Positions 12,961 through 25,758 of a DNA stretch of 64,000 nt are shown piece by piece. Position numbers and translations under genes: made by a program. The stretch is taken from contig NW_026947484.1 in the NCBI RefSeq assembly GCF_034190915.1, positions 70,945,482 to 71,009,481 of the forward strand, written 5' to 3'. Source of the stretch: Cavia porcellus. Its lineage: Eukaryota; Chordata; Mammalia; Rodentia; Caviidae. Position 1 is the stretch's first letter. Every line of letters starts with the position of its first letter. The notes beneath the pieces are model-generated. The model ran no database searches. It was not told the DNA's origin and was given only the letters and a program-made list of their open reading frames with translations.

Positions 12961-13355
12961 GCTCATCAATTTTGATATTTCTGTTTAAAGTAAAAAGTTT
13001 GCTATGTTGTATAATCATATTAACATAATGCCTCAATGTGTTTCTCAAATGCTCTAAAATATAAATCTCTGCATTATAAAAAGTGATAAAATGAGATTAA
13101 AAAATAATATGACATGGCAAGAAAAATGTAGAGAATGAGGGGCTGATTAGCCAATGTAACCTGGATGTGTCAGATTATGGGAATGACTTTGCAGACGGGT
13201 GACTTATTCCAAAGTGGCATTCAGTCAACACTTATCTGGAGAATATATTCTAAAAAATTGTTATGCTTTAATGGATGAGCCAAAATGATTTTTTTAAAGA
13301 CTAATCTTCCAGAAATTTAAATGTTCACTTGCGCACAAAGCAAATATTCTACTCA

Positions 13356-13432
13356 GATGGGTTGTAGAGTGGGTCCTTAGCATGCATGAGGCCTTGGATG
13401 CTAGGAACCAACACTGACAAAAAATAAAATGA
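13356..13432 (+). mobile_element. ID-like tRNA SINE, diverged
   Basis: Sense ID-type body: gggttgtagagtgggtcctt, then agcatgcatgaggccttgga, then an A-rich tail at about 13417-13437. The B-box region is decayed, so it is not a tRNA gene. Confidence 0.5.
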
Positions 13433-16400
13433 AAACAGAACAGAGCCTGTCTTTCAAACAACTGAAAGAGTGTGATTTGGCCTTTTCTTTTAAAGTTTCC
13501 TTAAGTGCAGTAAAAAAAAATACTCACATGTGTGTACTCTCTATTTAAAACCAAATGTATACATAAGCAAATACAAATATTCCAGAACCAGATAACCCTA
13601 CTAGAGAATCTAATTTAAATTGGCACAAGAGTATACATGCATGATTCAAAAATTCAAAAATAGGAAAGGAGTGGAAATGGACACAAAAGACTCTGGTCTC
13701 AATCCCTCCTAAGGGCAGAACACAGCAGTGAACTACTCTTGCCAAACAGTGATCCATGCCATTGGGAAGAGTACCACAAGGGTTATAATTCTGAAACCCC
13801 CAAATACGGTTAAATATCATTAAACAATCTCTCAGAATAATGAACAGGTGATGTAGTTTCTGATGAGATCAGTCATCTTTCAGCTTCTAATATTCAATTT
13901 TATTGGGTTGACATCTTGTATCACAAAGGCTGGCGTTGAACGCTTGGTTTGAAAGAATTCTTCTTCCTCAACTTCCATAGTATCTCAGGCTACAAGAATG
14001 TATCACCATTCAGGGCATGTCATTTGCAATGTTAAATCTTTATTATGATTTAATTAGTCTGATGTTTAGTACAGTTAAATTTGCAAAATGACTAACATGG
14101 GGTATTTCAGCTTTAATGATATACAATTGCTTTTGATTCCACCAGAGCAATGCAGAAACCAGATGCTCCCTTAGGGGGAAATCAGAATTTTTCTGATTTC
14201 TATAACCAGATTTTGAGCCATTTCTCAGAAGACACCTGGGCCACCCAGAGCCTGTTCTTTGTATTGTGAACATTTGCTTTAGCTTGCAAAGGCTACAAAC
14301 TTACACATTAGATCTCTACTTTCATGGTTGTTGGAATCCACTGTAAAGCCTTGTGAATCTCATTTGTATTTTCAAAGCTTAATATGCAGAAGACTAAAGT
14401 AATTTTTGTAAAACAACGTTTTAAAGTTAGAGAAGTGTGTTACAATTGGAATATAATATAAAACCAAAATTATCTGGAATAATCAAAAAGTGCCTCGCTC
14501 AAGGAACAGAACAGAAGATGATGACATTTAAGTCTTGGGAAAGCCACATAGAGCTTCACACACACACACACACCTGTATGCATTTGAGTGGACCTCTTTC
14601 AAAGTGTACATTCATTATAACTGAAACCAGAACTATCATCTCACAGGTAAGATCCTTGATGCAGAACTGTGACCATCCTGTTCTCTCTCTGACAGAGAGA
14701 TTTCCTTGAATTTCCAAATCATAAATGCAGCCCTGTATGAAGCCTTCCTAGAATGTTCTGAAAGAAACTTGAAAAACAGATGATAATACTGCAGTCGCTA
14801 CAACTCTGGGATAAAATGAAGCTCTGGAGTTCTCAACAACGGTGTCAAAATGAGGCAGTCTCTTCCAACAGACTCCAAACCTGAGGAAGAAGAGGAGGGA
14901 AAGGGGTTGAAAAGGAATTAAGAGGCACTGTGCACATGAACGCGTTTCACATGAGGAATGGAAGCCATATGTGTACATACAAACGTGTACTGATAATGAT
15001 TTTTACAAATATGAATGTGGAAAAATAAAATTAAAAATTCTGAGGGAATTTTCACCAAAGTGTGAGAGATTCTTATGGAATTCCATCGGGAATTATAAAA
15101 TGAGAGCATGTGAAGGGTATTGAAAATCATCTAAAGATCACAAACCCTGTGGTAGGGTGTGGTTCTACTGTAAGCTCATAGAGGGAAATATATCCAAATT
15201 ACAAATAAATCATTAAATATGAGAAATTTCCCCAACACAAAAAATCAACTCAAATAATACATATTTAGATCAAAAAATGTTCAACCAAAGCAATACATAG
15301 ATACTAATTGGTTTCAACATGTTAGAATGAAACTGAAGCATATAGAAGGAATATCACAGAAAACTGTGACCTTTTATTTCACTTCACTGTAGAATTTTAT
15401 CACTGAAGGTTAATCATTACGAAAATTGTCATATGATATTATCATGGTATTGAATATTATCTGTTTGCTTCAGTTACAGAAACTTTTGGGAGACTATTAG
15501 AGCACTCTTTAGAGTGAAAAATCTTAATTTCAAACTTTGACTTCTCAAAGTGCTCTCATACCCAACTCATGTGAGTCAGTTTAGAACAACTCTGTAAAGT
15601 CGACAGGTAGAAAGTATTATCAGTATTTTGAAGAACCTGATTTAAAAAATCAAGGCACAGACCGGGGAAGGCTCTTGAAACATGAAGGCTAGAATTTGCT
15701 TTATGTGACAATGGCTCCATTGTTATTCTCAACAGATCACAAAAAAGTACTTTTCTCAAAATCTTTTGCATTTACAGACATCAGAATAATGCCTGAAGCA
15801 ATAAAAACAAATCAGTACAGAAAGGGAGTCTTTACCAGTATTTAAATTAATAGAAAAAAAGCATCAAACTCATAAATGTGTCTTTTAGGAAAAAATCATA
15901 TCCAATTGTCACTTTCAAAAACAAGTATTAAAGGTGCCTTATTTCTCAATTAAGGAAACTAAGTTTTTTAGAGAAAAATATAAAGTTAGAATATTCCTTT
16001 CCCTTAAACTGGTACATTCACAAAAATATTGCTTTATTCTGAAAGCATTGAAAAATAAAAATTCTAGCTTTTTTCACATGAATTTGGTCCCACAAGTACT
16101 GAATCTATGTCTATTTAATAACTGATTTTGATTTATTCTAATCTTCATAATCAGAGACATTACATTAACTGTTTATGCATTTTTATTTAATTTGAGACTT
16201 TCACTTTATTTTTGCTCCTCTCTAGGCCCTAGAAGGCATGCGAGAAACTAAATTCACTCTTGTCAGTATTAGCTTTATCCCTGATAGTATGCGTTTTCCA
16301 GAGATCTTAACTAAAATAAATACAGGCTAATTTCAGTTGAAAATGTGTGCTGATACCTTCACTGTACCAAAATTGTGATACGGAAATCTTGATAATATAT

Positions 16401-17984
16401 TCAATAAAAATAGCTTAAAATAGTAAAAATAAGTCAATAATGAAAAATTAATACCTGAATGAATGAGAGCATTTGATATAGGTTAGCCTAGGCAATACAC
16501 CAGGAAAAGGAAAGAATCATTTTATCTCACACATAATCTCAAAAAAGTATACACAGTAATTAATACTCAATCTTCTCAATCCTACTAATCAACAGAATAA
16601 TACTTTTAGCATAATGATAAAATAGTGGATCTTCCATATAGAGGAAAAATGCAAAACAAACAAATAAGTTCACTTATACTAAACAGGAAGTGGACCCTTA
16701 ATGCTAAATTATAGACACTGCCAAATTGATTTGTTATTTGTTCAATTATTCATCATTTGTTGAGCAGTATTCAGTATCCATTGTACTTCATGTACTCCAC
16801 TTAACTGGTGCTGAAATACTGAAATGAATTAGTTATAGTTCCAGGGGTAAGGAACTGATATTCTAGCCAGAGCACATACAAAAGCGAAGCAGAATGAACT
16901 ACCCACAATTAAAATCCGATGGATTTTTAAGATTCCATAGGTAATCATGGTAGCAGAAAACATGACAGAGATATTCCCCAGAGGAACGCAGGTGAGACTG
17001 GGACTAATAAAACAATATAATAATTGTGTTGTGGGATGGTGACACAGGGAAGGAAGGAGGGAGAAAAAGGAGGGATGAGAAGAGAGAAAAAAGTCGAAGA
17101 GATGATGTGTGGTAATGGGGCTTGATTAGGTAAGTAGTAAATCCTCAATAGCCTGGATGGTGCCCTGTAAAATAAATAACAGCATTAAACAAGATTCCTA
17201 TTTGAATAAGAAAAACAGCTTTAACACAGCACATGAGAAAAATGACCTGCACATGCATGGTTGGAAAACCACCATGGGACACAATGTTCACGTATATTGT
17301 TGTTTGGGAAAATTTTAAGAAAGGATACTCTTTTTAAAATTTACTGGCTCAATTCCAGCTGTATCAGAAAGACTTGTCTCAGACACTGTCTTGTGCTGTA
17401 AACAAGTTGAAAACTGAACAATCTAAATGAAATAGAGTTTTCAGTAATTGGACCACTAGCACCATTAGACTGATATCTGAGACAAGAAAATAAGATGATA
17501 GCAAGGGCTATTTTGTTTTGCTCTTTAAAAGTACTTCGCAAATTATGATATCCAGAAGAGAAACCCAGAGAGAACAGAAATATGGGACTGAGAATCAGAA
17601 ATCATAGTCAGGAATACATAAGACAGAATATTTCACTGACTAGAGTTACAGTATTTTGCATAGGGACACATTTAGATTTTTAGCTACATATTAAACTATC
17701 CCAACATAGGTTTAAAGTCTATCAAGGTAAGTAGGGGAAAAAAAACCAATGAGCTCCAATCTAAATAAATTCAGACATCACAAAGGCATGGGAATCATTT
17801 GAGTCCCAACTACTTATCCTGGAAGAATCCTGACATTGATTGAATTATACAGGAGAATGTGAAAGGGCTGGGGCAGGACAGAGGTAGGGCTACCCTGGCG
17901 TACAGACCACCCCTGCCCTAGCAAAGCTTAAAAAGATGGATCAGATGGATTATGGTATTGGAGACTGAAAATTGTAATTTAGCA
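13433..17984. other. no gene seen; AT-rich intergenic DNA
   Basis: About 4.5 kb without a supported gene. Contains a short (CA)n at about 14557-14573 and a purine-rich patch at about 17044-17100. Open frames up to 91 codons lack domains, and overlap on both strands. Confidence 0.4.
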
Positions 17985-18620
17985 TTTACTTCAGACTTCA
18001 TATGAAATCCACTGCAATCAAATTCTTTGATGACTTTTTTTTTTAACAAACTAAGAAGAGCATTCTAAACACATGGGAAAAAATAAAGAATCTATCAAAA
18101 TCATTTCAAATAGAAGAACAAAGTAAAAAGATGTCACCACTTGCTTTGAAGATCTTTTTAATAAAAGTCAATCATTATAATAGTACTAATTTGGCTCATA
18201 GGTAGACACATAAGTGAACGGAACATAGTAGTTCAGAACAGAATCACACACATGGCCAGTGAACATTAATAAGGCAACAAAATGGGGTACAATGACTTTA
18301 AAAAATTGTGCTGAAATATAGGTAACTGCATACAAACAATAAAATGAACTGCAATCTTACATTACATCATGCACAAAAAGTAACTCAAATAGATCAGACA
18401 TCTAAATAAGTGTAAAAGTGAAAACCATATGTCTTTTAAAAGAAAGGAAAACAATCTTATAGGCTTTCTGGAGTACAAAGTTTTTTAAATTGAATGATAA
18501 AGGGACAAATATAACAAATATATTTTTTTTAAATCAGAAACTTGTAGTATTGATCTTAAAATATATTGAGGACTTGTAAATATTTATGGAATAGGTAAAA
18601 TATGCATTGAAATGTCAAAA
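17985..18620 (+). mobile_element. decayed L1, sense (ORF2 C-terminal region)
   Basis: Sense-strand phrases such as atgaaatccactgcaatcaa (about 18002) and the later aatagatcagacatctaaat (about 18389) follow the order seen in L1 ORF2 downstream of the reverse transcriptase domain. Strongly diverged, many stops. Confidence 0.45.
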
Positions 18621-21080
18621 GCAAGGAAAGCATACTCACCAACTCAGTGTATGTAATGCGACCAGAGCTAGATTTAGGGGGAATAAAAAGGTTTCATTTA
18701 AAGATAACATCTACCATCAACCAGTTGAGTATTTGTGAATAAGTTCTTCAGTCTCTAGAAGCTTCATCTAACTGCTCTTTCAAACTGGATAATTATTCCA
18801 CGAGATTACTAAAAGTCCAAATGAGACAGCCCATGTAAAAATGTCTAAGTTTTGACATATAGATGATGTATTACAATATTTAGTTGAATCTAAATATTTC
18901 TTCAAGAGATTTTAGTACGTACCTAGTTCATCAAAAAGAATAAAGGTATGCATTTTGATTTCTGCAAGAAAATATCATATGTGATGTGATGAGTTTGCAA
19001 ATAAATGTCTTCTGAGATGTAAAAAATGTGCCACAAAAAGGCAAACACCTTGTCAACATTTGCAAGGCAGTGTAAATCTTATTCCTATAACTTTTTGTTT
19101 CTTATCATACTGATGGGAATTTTAATGCATGTACCTATTGAGCTGTTGCAAATAGCCATCTATTATAGCTTTCTGGAATGAAACAACTTTTTAAATTAGT
19201 TAAGATTTATGAAAAACATATTGATAGTGATTTTTTCCCACACAAGAATTTTACTTGTGTACATCATCTCAGATTTTAAAGTATCTTTGCAACAATCATC
19301 TGTACCTAAAGATAGTTATTTTTGGCATTTGTACCTAAATAAAACTAGATGATTTCATAGGTTTAACAGGTTTATTGCAGTCTTTAGACTGCTTTCATTA
19401 CATATATCATCAGAATTTACTGAAAGCATATCAAATACTCACAAATATATCTGCTTTGTCTAGAAAAATTAAGCTTAGTAGGAGTAGATTGATTCTAATA
19501 TTTTGTTTTATTTTTACATAAGAAATGAAATGTTTTCTGAGCTATTAAAGGAAACTATATGGGGACATACTTTAGTTTTTCTGCAAATTAATAGCTCCAA
19601 ATGAGATTTTTTATTTGACTTCTAGACTAAATTGTAACTTCTTACAAAAGGAAGTCAAAATGACAAGACATCACTAAATGATTAACAGCAATATGTTTTT
19701 GCTGCCCTGGAATGGAGGTGGATGGATAGATGGATAGATAGATAGACAGACAGATAGATAGATAGACAGATAGATAGATATTCCAAGACATGTTAAGTTG
19801 GGCTTATGGTCTAATATTGTGAAGACAAATTTTCATGAAGTCACAGATTTTTATGTGTGAAGTACAAACCGGGAATTATCTTTATAAAATGGGAGAAAAT
19901 TGCTACTACTTTTCAAATGTACTCTTGACATTTTGAAAAGAGCAGTAATGGATCTGTCCCCATGGAGACAAATATTTTACCCCTCATTTCTGCAACCCAA
20001 ATTCAGCCCATTATGAACACCTACATCTGATCTAGTCTCTCTAGTCTGCCTCAGGGGTTTATATGGTTACAGAAATGTGTCCAAGTTAAAAGCAAAGATT
20101 TGCAATGAATATTTTCATTTTCCCCACTTGAAACTGATATCCTATGTAATATTTTTACCTTGTGTTTTTCAAGAAAAATATGTTTTTATTCAATAAAACG
20201 AAAGATTCTGTACACAGGGAAAACCACGTGGCAACTCATAAATGATCTTAAGCCTGAAAACTAAGCACTGTATTTCCTGCTCCTGCCAATGAGACACATT
20301 TTTGAGTTCCAGTTTGTGAAAATAAAGATTACTTAAAAGATATCCTGAGTTTGTCTACATTTTATCGCTAAAAAACACGAAGTGGGATAAAAGTCTGAAT
20401 GAAAAAAACTTCAATTTTGTCATTTGATATGTGCCTTAGTTTCTCCAATTTGAATCATTAACTGAGATGCTATAAGCAAGCATACTTTTGCCAGTGTTTT
20501 TATAAGAAAACAGTGCTTCAGGATATGTTCACTCAGTATTTTCATGTGTTCATTTTTCCTAAGTCACTTATTCTTTTTGAACACTGAAAAGCTTAACCTA
20601 ACTCAATAGTAGAACTCAACAGGTTCTACTCAACAAAGTTGAATTTCAGGAGTAGAAAAATCATGAAGAATTGCTGGTAGGCATCTGAGTCACAGGACAA
20701 TGCTCTTCCAAGCTTGGCTCACATGACTGCAAGGTCTTGTTATATCCTGTGCCTTCATTTCAGGAGCTAAACGGTGTCCCAGATGCTCCAATAAATTTTT
20801 TTTTCCATTCCTAATTAAATACATTAGTCTAAGACAGCATCAGATAGAACTGAGAGGAGAGTCCCCTTCCAGGCACACATTACTTGGTCTTCTATCCAAA
20901 GGCAGAGAAGTCTATTAGCAAATGTTTACACTCCAGGTTTAGCTTTCAACTAATTAAATTAGTAAAAGTGGAAAAGAATTGCTTCTTTTATATCTAGATT
21001 TGTTGGTATGTTTTTTTTCATTTGTGACACAAGTGAATCTGCCAAACTCTAGCATCTACAATGAGGCTGTACATATGATG

Positions 21081-21083
<3 letters not shown>
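18621..21083. other. no gene seen; AT-rich intergenic DNA
   Basis: About 2.4 kb without a supported gene or clear transposon, apart from the GATA/GACA microsatellite at 19721-19780. Confidence 0.4.
19721..19780. repeat. (GATA/GACA)n microsatellite
   Basis: About 15 tetranucleotide units mixing GGAT, GATA and GACA. Confidence 0.95.
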
Positions 21084-21129
<46 letters not shown>

Positions 21130-21230
21130 TATATATATATAATATATAGCTATGAACATACAGTTCATTTTATCTTTCTATATATTTCCTTTATAACAAT
21201 GTTAAAGTAGATAAGATATATCACAAGAAG

Positions 21231-21260
<30 letters not shown>
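21084..21260. repeat. compound (TA)n microsatellite, two blocks
   Basis: Long TA runs at about 21084-21140 (with a short CACACA interruption) and at about 21233-21256, separated by AT-rich sequence. Such runs can extrude cruciforms. Confidence 0.93.
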
Positions 21261-21263
<3 letters not shown>

Positions 21264-21615
21264 ACATATGAATACTAAAATTAAAACTGTTCTCAATAAA
21301 AAAAAACCCTGTTTGTGCATACATGTAAAGAAAAATGAATTCCTAGTGGGAAAAAGGCTTGTTATATATAATACAATAGGAAGTTCAATGATAGAATTTT
21401 AGAAACAATACAAATAAAAACAAGCAGAACAATGTAGATGGCCAGATGAATAAGAGTAGCACTTCTGGCAGGAAGGCGGTCAACACACAAGTAAGTTCAA
21501 CATAAAAATCAAATTTCAGTACAGACATGTAGCTCAATTCAAACCTTGAAAGCAGTGGACACCATGAAATTCCATTAGCACAGAGAAACCATTGTATCTG
21601 CACTCTACTAAATGT

Positions 21616-21738
21616 CCTATTTATTTATTTATTTATTTATTTATTTATTTGCAAAAGGTTGGTTTCTAGAGTGTAAGTTCATCACGAAAAATTTTAGTAC
21701 CAGCTTTTCCCATTGAGTTAAAAAAAAAAAAAAAAAAA
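21616..21738. repeat. (TTTA)n microsatellite and nearby poly(A) run
   Basis: (TTTA)n at about 21616-21650 and an 18-bp A run at about 21721-21738. The A run could be the tail of an unrecognised retrocopy. Confidence 0.85.
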
Positions 21739-21930
21739 CCACGTAATTAATATTCTACCAAAATCTACGCTAACTGGCCTTTCTTGAATGGATTTGCTTC
21801 TCACGTGTAAGATTTTTGAGTAGACAACAGATTGCTCTAAATCTCTTCCCTATTAAAAAAATGTAAATAGGCAAAACATTTACGGGATTCAAAATTCACA
21901 GTGATGTGAAAAGGCAAGCAGCTGAGGGAA

Positions 21931-22400
21931 TGTCGGTGTGAGAAACAGCTTTTCTCACACCCATTGGAACGCTGAGGTTAAGGCGCAGCCATTGGGTCCG
22001 AAGACTGAACCCTGAAAGTCAATGCAGAACACAGGCTGTTGCTCGGGAGGGCAGAATGCAGGTGGACACCAGGAGAAAGGCTGCGAGGGTTTATTAGAAA
22101 GCACCTGCGCACTGAGTGAGGTCTGAGAGACACACATACCGGCAAGACTGCTGGGTCAGAAAATCCTGATGGAGTCCCTGAGAGCCTTCCCGAGCACAGA
22201 ACTGGGAGAAGGAAGTAGGAGTCACCATGAAAGGCCCGCAAAGCCTGACTGAGGGCTGGATTTTCTTCATCTTCTGTAGTAAGTTAAAGGCTTGAGCTGT
22301 AGGCCAGAGGACAGCACCTGGACTTTGAAGGAGTTCTTCAGGAAGTGGTGAAAAGTCCATGCTGCTGGGGAAGCTAAGTCAGAGAACCAGGACAATAAAA
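21931..22400 (-). repeat. GC-richer, possibly LTR-derived block with a perfect hairpin
   Basis: Composition differs from both flanks. On the minus strand an AATAAA lies at about 22090-22095, as in an antisense LTR. A perfect 11-bp inverted repeat with a 5-nt loop spans 21935-21961. I found no LTR termini or target-site duplication. Overlapping frames of 87-115 codons on the minus strand have no domain and look incidental. Confidence 0.25.
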
Positions 22401-22406
22401 GCAACT

Positions 22407-22480
22407 CTTCCCTTCTCTTTCTCCTTTTCCTCTTTCTCTTTCCTCTTCCTCTTTTCTTTCTCCTCCTTGCCCTTCCTTCA
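22407..22480. repeat. polypyrimidine (CT-rich) tract
   Basis: About 70 bp of almost pure C and T on the plus strand, which gives a low-complexity Arg/Lys/Glu-rich frame on the minus strand. Not coding. Confidence 0.85.
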
Positions 22481-23835
22481 GAATAAAGAACACCAACTAA
22501 TAAATAATTTGCAAAAACAGAAGGAAGGCCAAAAGATATAAAAGAAGTAGGCACTAAAATAGCTCTCTGAACGCCCCTAGTCACAATATAAAGTATAATT
22601 AGAATGATTTGCAATGACAGTGCTCTAAAGGTGACAACTGCATTACAAGCCTGAAAACCGGGTTAACAGATTAAAAAGACCTCCATCCCAGATCTAAGAA
22701 GTGTGTGCTGATTTCTGGACATAATAGTATTTGCTTTCATCTCTTTTGTCATGCATAAGATGTTCACCTCCCAAGAACAAATTAGAAATTTTACAAAAAG
22801 GCAAGACTAATATAGCACAATCCTAGAAACAGAGCAGTGAAGAGAACCAAATGCAACTATGAGAGAGAGAGTGAGAGAGACAGACACCTAGAGAAACACC
22901 ATAGTCAACTGATGGACAATTTTTTACACATAGGCGTGAGATAAAGATTGCATTCTCAAATTGCACTGAATATATCCTAGATTTGAATAAATAAATAAAT
23001 TGATAATGAGAGTCATATTTCACATCTGAGTAAGGAGAGCATGTTGAAACAATATGCAGAGCAAGTTTAAAAAGAGCTCTCAATGATCAAGGTGAAATTA
23101 ATTTAAGTAACAGAATAAATAATAAGAGCAGTGTATTATAATCAAGGAATAAAAGAGGTATCCATGAGTCTGAGAACCTCAGTTTCTACTTCAACATGTG
23201 AAGATGTTGAATGGCATTAAACTTGTCCTTATAATGGGAAGAAACCTAGACAAGATAAAACCTGTGACTTTTCAGGGTCTCATGAGAAAACACATCACAA
23301 GATAAAGTCCATTCCCCAGATCTGAAGAATCAGGCTCATTCACCAAAATAAATTACCTTAATGTTATCTACCTAAGGGAGAAACCACCAGGTAAGGATGA
23401 TTTTACACACAATAGTTATGAACTCCTATAGGTTGTATAAGGATCAGGAAAGATGAAAGGATGGTAGGGATAGTTCTCAGAAGAAATCCCCACATGTTTT
23501 CAGGTTTTGCCTTCAAGAAACACTATGGCATTTTTGCTTGGGTTCCAAGAAAACTCCCTAGCGGCTCCAGCAGGGAGAAGGTTAAGAAAAAACAACAGAG
23601 AATCTTTTTAGACTTTTCTCTCATAAACTCCTTATCTCCCAGATGAAGGGCTTTACTAGACTGTAATCCTAAAATTCATCTGAGTGAGGGGAAAGGAAAT
23701 CCACTCCACCATATTTTCTTCTGCCTTCCCATCTGACTGAAAGAGGGAAAAAATAGGGCCACGGTCAACAGAGAAGAGAGCTTCCAGGAAATAACACTAA
23801 ACTGCTTCTAGACAAGAGAAGGAGAAATGCCAGGG
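22481..23835. other. no gene seen
   Basis: AT-rich intergenic DNA with a short GA run at about 22861-22880. No supported gene or repeat family. Confidence 0.35.
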
Positions 23836-24231
23836 TTGGTACACTGTGTCAACTTGAGCAGTTTAGAAGTTTAACTAAGAGACTCAGTAGGATGCCAGGA
23901 TTCTTACTTTGTAAATATCCTCATCCTGTGCAAGAGGAGGGCACAGAGATTTTATGAATGCCGAGCTGCCCTAGCGATGGAGATAGGTGGGAGGTGGCCC
24001 GTGTAGAATACAAAGGAGGAAAAGAGCTTGCTCTTCCCCCCTTTTGCTCTTCCTCCTTCTGCTCTGACTGCTGCCTTGTAGTGTTGCCCCTGTCCCATGC
24101 CATCCTGCCTTGGAACCAGCTGATTATGGACTGAAACCTCCACAAACTGTAAGCTAAATAAACTTTTCCTTACTTCATTTTGGGTGTTGAATGTTTTGTC
24201 TGAGCAATGAAAGAAAAGTAACCAAGACAAG
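23836..24231 (+). mobile_element. MaLR LTR, sense
   Basis: Sense copy of the family seen antisense at 1.8 and 2.3 kb: catcctgccttggaaccagc at about 24102, tggactgaaacctccacaaa at about 24127, the polyadenylation signal AATAAA at about 24157, then a terminal gaaaagtaaccaagaca at 24215-24231. The start is approximate. The 139-codon frame on the opposite strand is incidental. Confidence 0.65.
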
Positions 24232-24479
24232 AAAGGAGAGGCAAGAAATGCTTCACAGACCACCCCAGACACAAACCGTTTAGAGCACCAAAACCTAGTC
24301 AGGAGATGAGAGTACAGTTCCTCCCTCTCACTGCCTAACTCACGACTAACATGCATCCCAAAGTAGGACACATTACAATCTAAGGAGCTAGAAGATGTGG
24401 GCTCTCTCTAAAGTTCTCTACAAAAGGGAACAGAAAGTCAGGTGAGAAGCAAACCAAGCTCATTCCATTAATAAGTCTC

Positions 24480-25020
24480 TTGTGACCATAGCTAAAATAA
24501 ACATTGAATGGGCTCTAAATCTTAATCAAATGAACATAAATCCTCATGCTTAAGACCCATTCATTTCTACTACTCTATATAACATTGGTAATCAATAAGC
24601 TGATTTCAAGAAATTTGGAAAGTCATGAGAAAAAATAAAGGATAAACACTAACTGAAGAAATAAAGAAAACATCAGAATCATACTCAGATGTAAAAATAT
24701 TGTAATTATTTCACAAGACATTGAAAATAACCTGGATTACTATTATTACTGGATTAACTTGCATGAGCAAAGGCTTGTACAGAAAAAAAAAAATAGACTA
24801 CAAACAAGATGAAAATGGAATGCTGGCAAAGAAATAGATATGCTAAGAAAGGATAGAAGAAAAAGACTTAAAATATGAAATTTGAAAAATAAAAAAAACT
24901 GTCTTTTGTGGGTTTATCAGGAGGTTTAAGATGGTTGAGGAAAGAATCAGTGATTTTGAACAAAGGTAAATCCTCTCAAAACTAAAATGCAGAGAAGTGA
25001 AAAATTGAAATTTAATGGCT
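24480..25020 (+). mobile_element. old HAL1/L1 ORF1-type relic, left part
   Basis: Contains a gaggaaagaatcagtgattttgaacaaagg string at about 24937-24966, the coiled-coil part of an L1/HAL1 ORF1, heavily mutated. The ORF1 order resumes at about 28166, beyond the younger element, so this relic appears split by a later insertion. The left boundary is uncertain. Confidence 0.55.
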
Positions 25021-25758
25021 AAGAACTGAGACAATAGCAAAATTTGAATTAGAATCCAGGAATGCTGCGGTATAAGGAGTCCTAAGCAAGGGGAAATACA
25101 CCCTGCTGACCCAGGAATGAACTAAGCTAAGAGAAACCAACGGGAAATCCAATCCTGGTGCTATAACAGGGACAGATAAAATCTCAGCGCAGAAGCTAGA
25201 ACCCACGCCACTGGAAGCCGCGATCTGAATTTCCTGCTGCCACTGCTGAGTCAAAATCTGCTGGGCAGGGAGAGAGACACGTGAAAGCTCTGAGAGCAGG
25301 AATCTGCCAACAGAATTGAGAGTGGGACTAGCAGGGAACCCTACATCGACTTGCAGTGAGTGAGCAGACTGGGACTCTTTCATAGAGTAGGAGGCTCCTG
25401 CAAAGGACATACTGGGATAAGGCAGACTTGCTAGAACAGGACTCTGCAGTGACATTAGTCGCATATTCCCCTCTCAAACAGGATTGGTGGGGAATGCCTG
25501 GCCTGCGTTACGCTGCTGAGTAAGACCCAGTAGGCTAGCCCAAACCAGGTCCCAGTGCCTGGAGGTGCACCCTAACAGTGAAGCATTCAGTAGGTTGACC
25601 TGGAGGGGTGGGCCCAGCAGAGGCTGCCCAGGTCTGTGTCTGCCCAGTACACTGCAGTGGGCGGGAACACCTAGCCAGTGCAATTCAAACAAACTGTAAC
25701 CGAAAAAGAGAAAAAAACTGGGCCTCCTACATTCACGTGTATAGAAGGAACAAAAAGT
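25021..25758 (+). promoter_or_regulatory. 5'UTR/promoter-like region of the half-L1
   Basis: GC-richer than the surroundings and without an ORF on the sense strand, directly upstream of the ORF1 start, as in L1 5'UTRs that carry an internal Pol II promoter. Frames of 150 and 72 codons on the opposite strand (25012-25464, 25474-25692) lack recognisable domains; antisense frames are common in L1 5' ends. Confidence 0.5.

Noticed and set aside
22267..22614. 115-codon minus-strand frame with an Arg/Lys/Glu-rich middle
   Set aside because: The charged part is the translation of a CT-rich simple tract.
23952..24371. 139-codon minus-strand frame
   Set aside because: Mostly the antisense of a MaLR LTR; its FSLQFVEVSVHNQL segment is LTR sequence that recurs at 2.4 kb.
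25012..25464. 150-codon minus-strand frame
   Set aside because: Lies opposite the 5'UTR-like part of the half-L1, with no domain or gene-like context.
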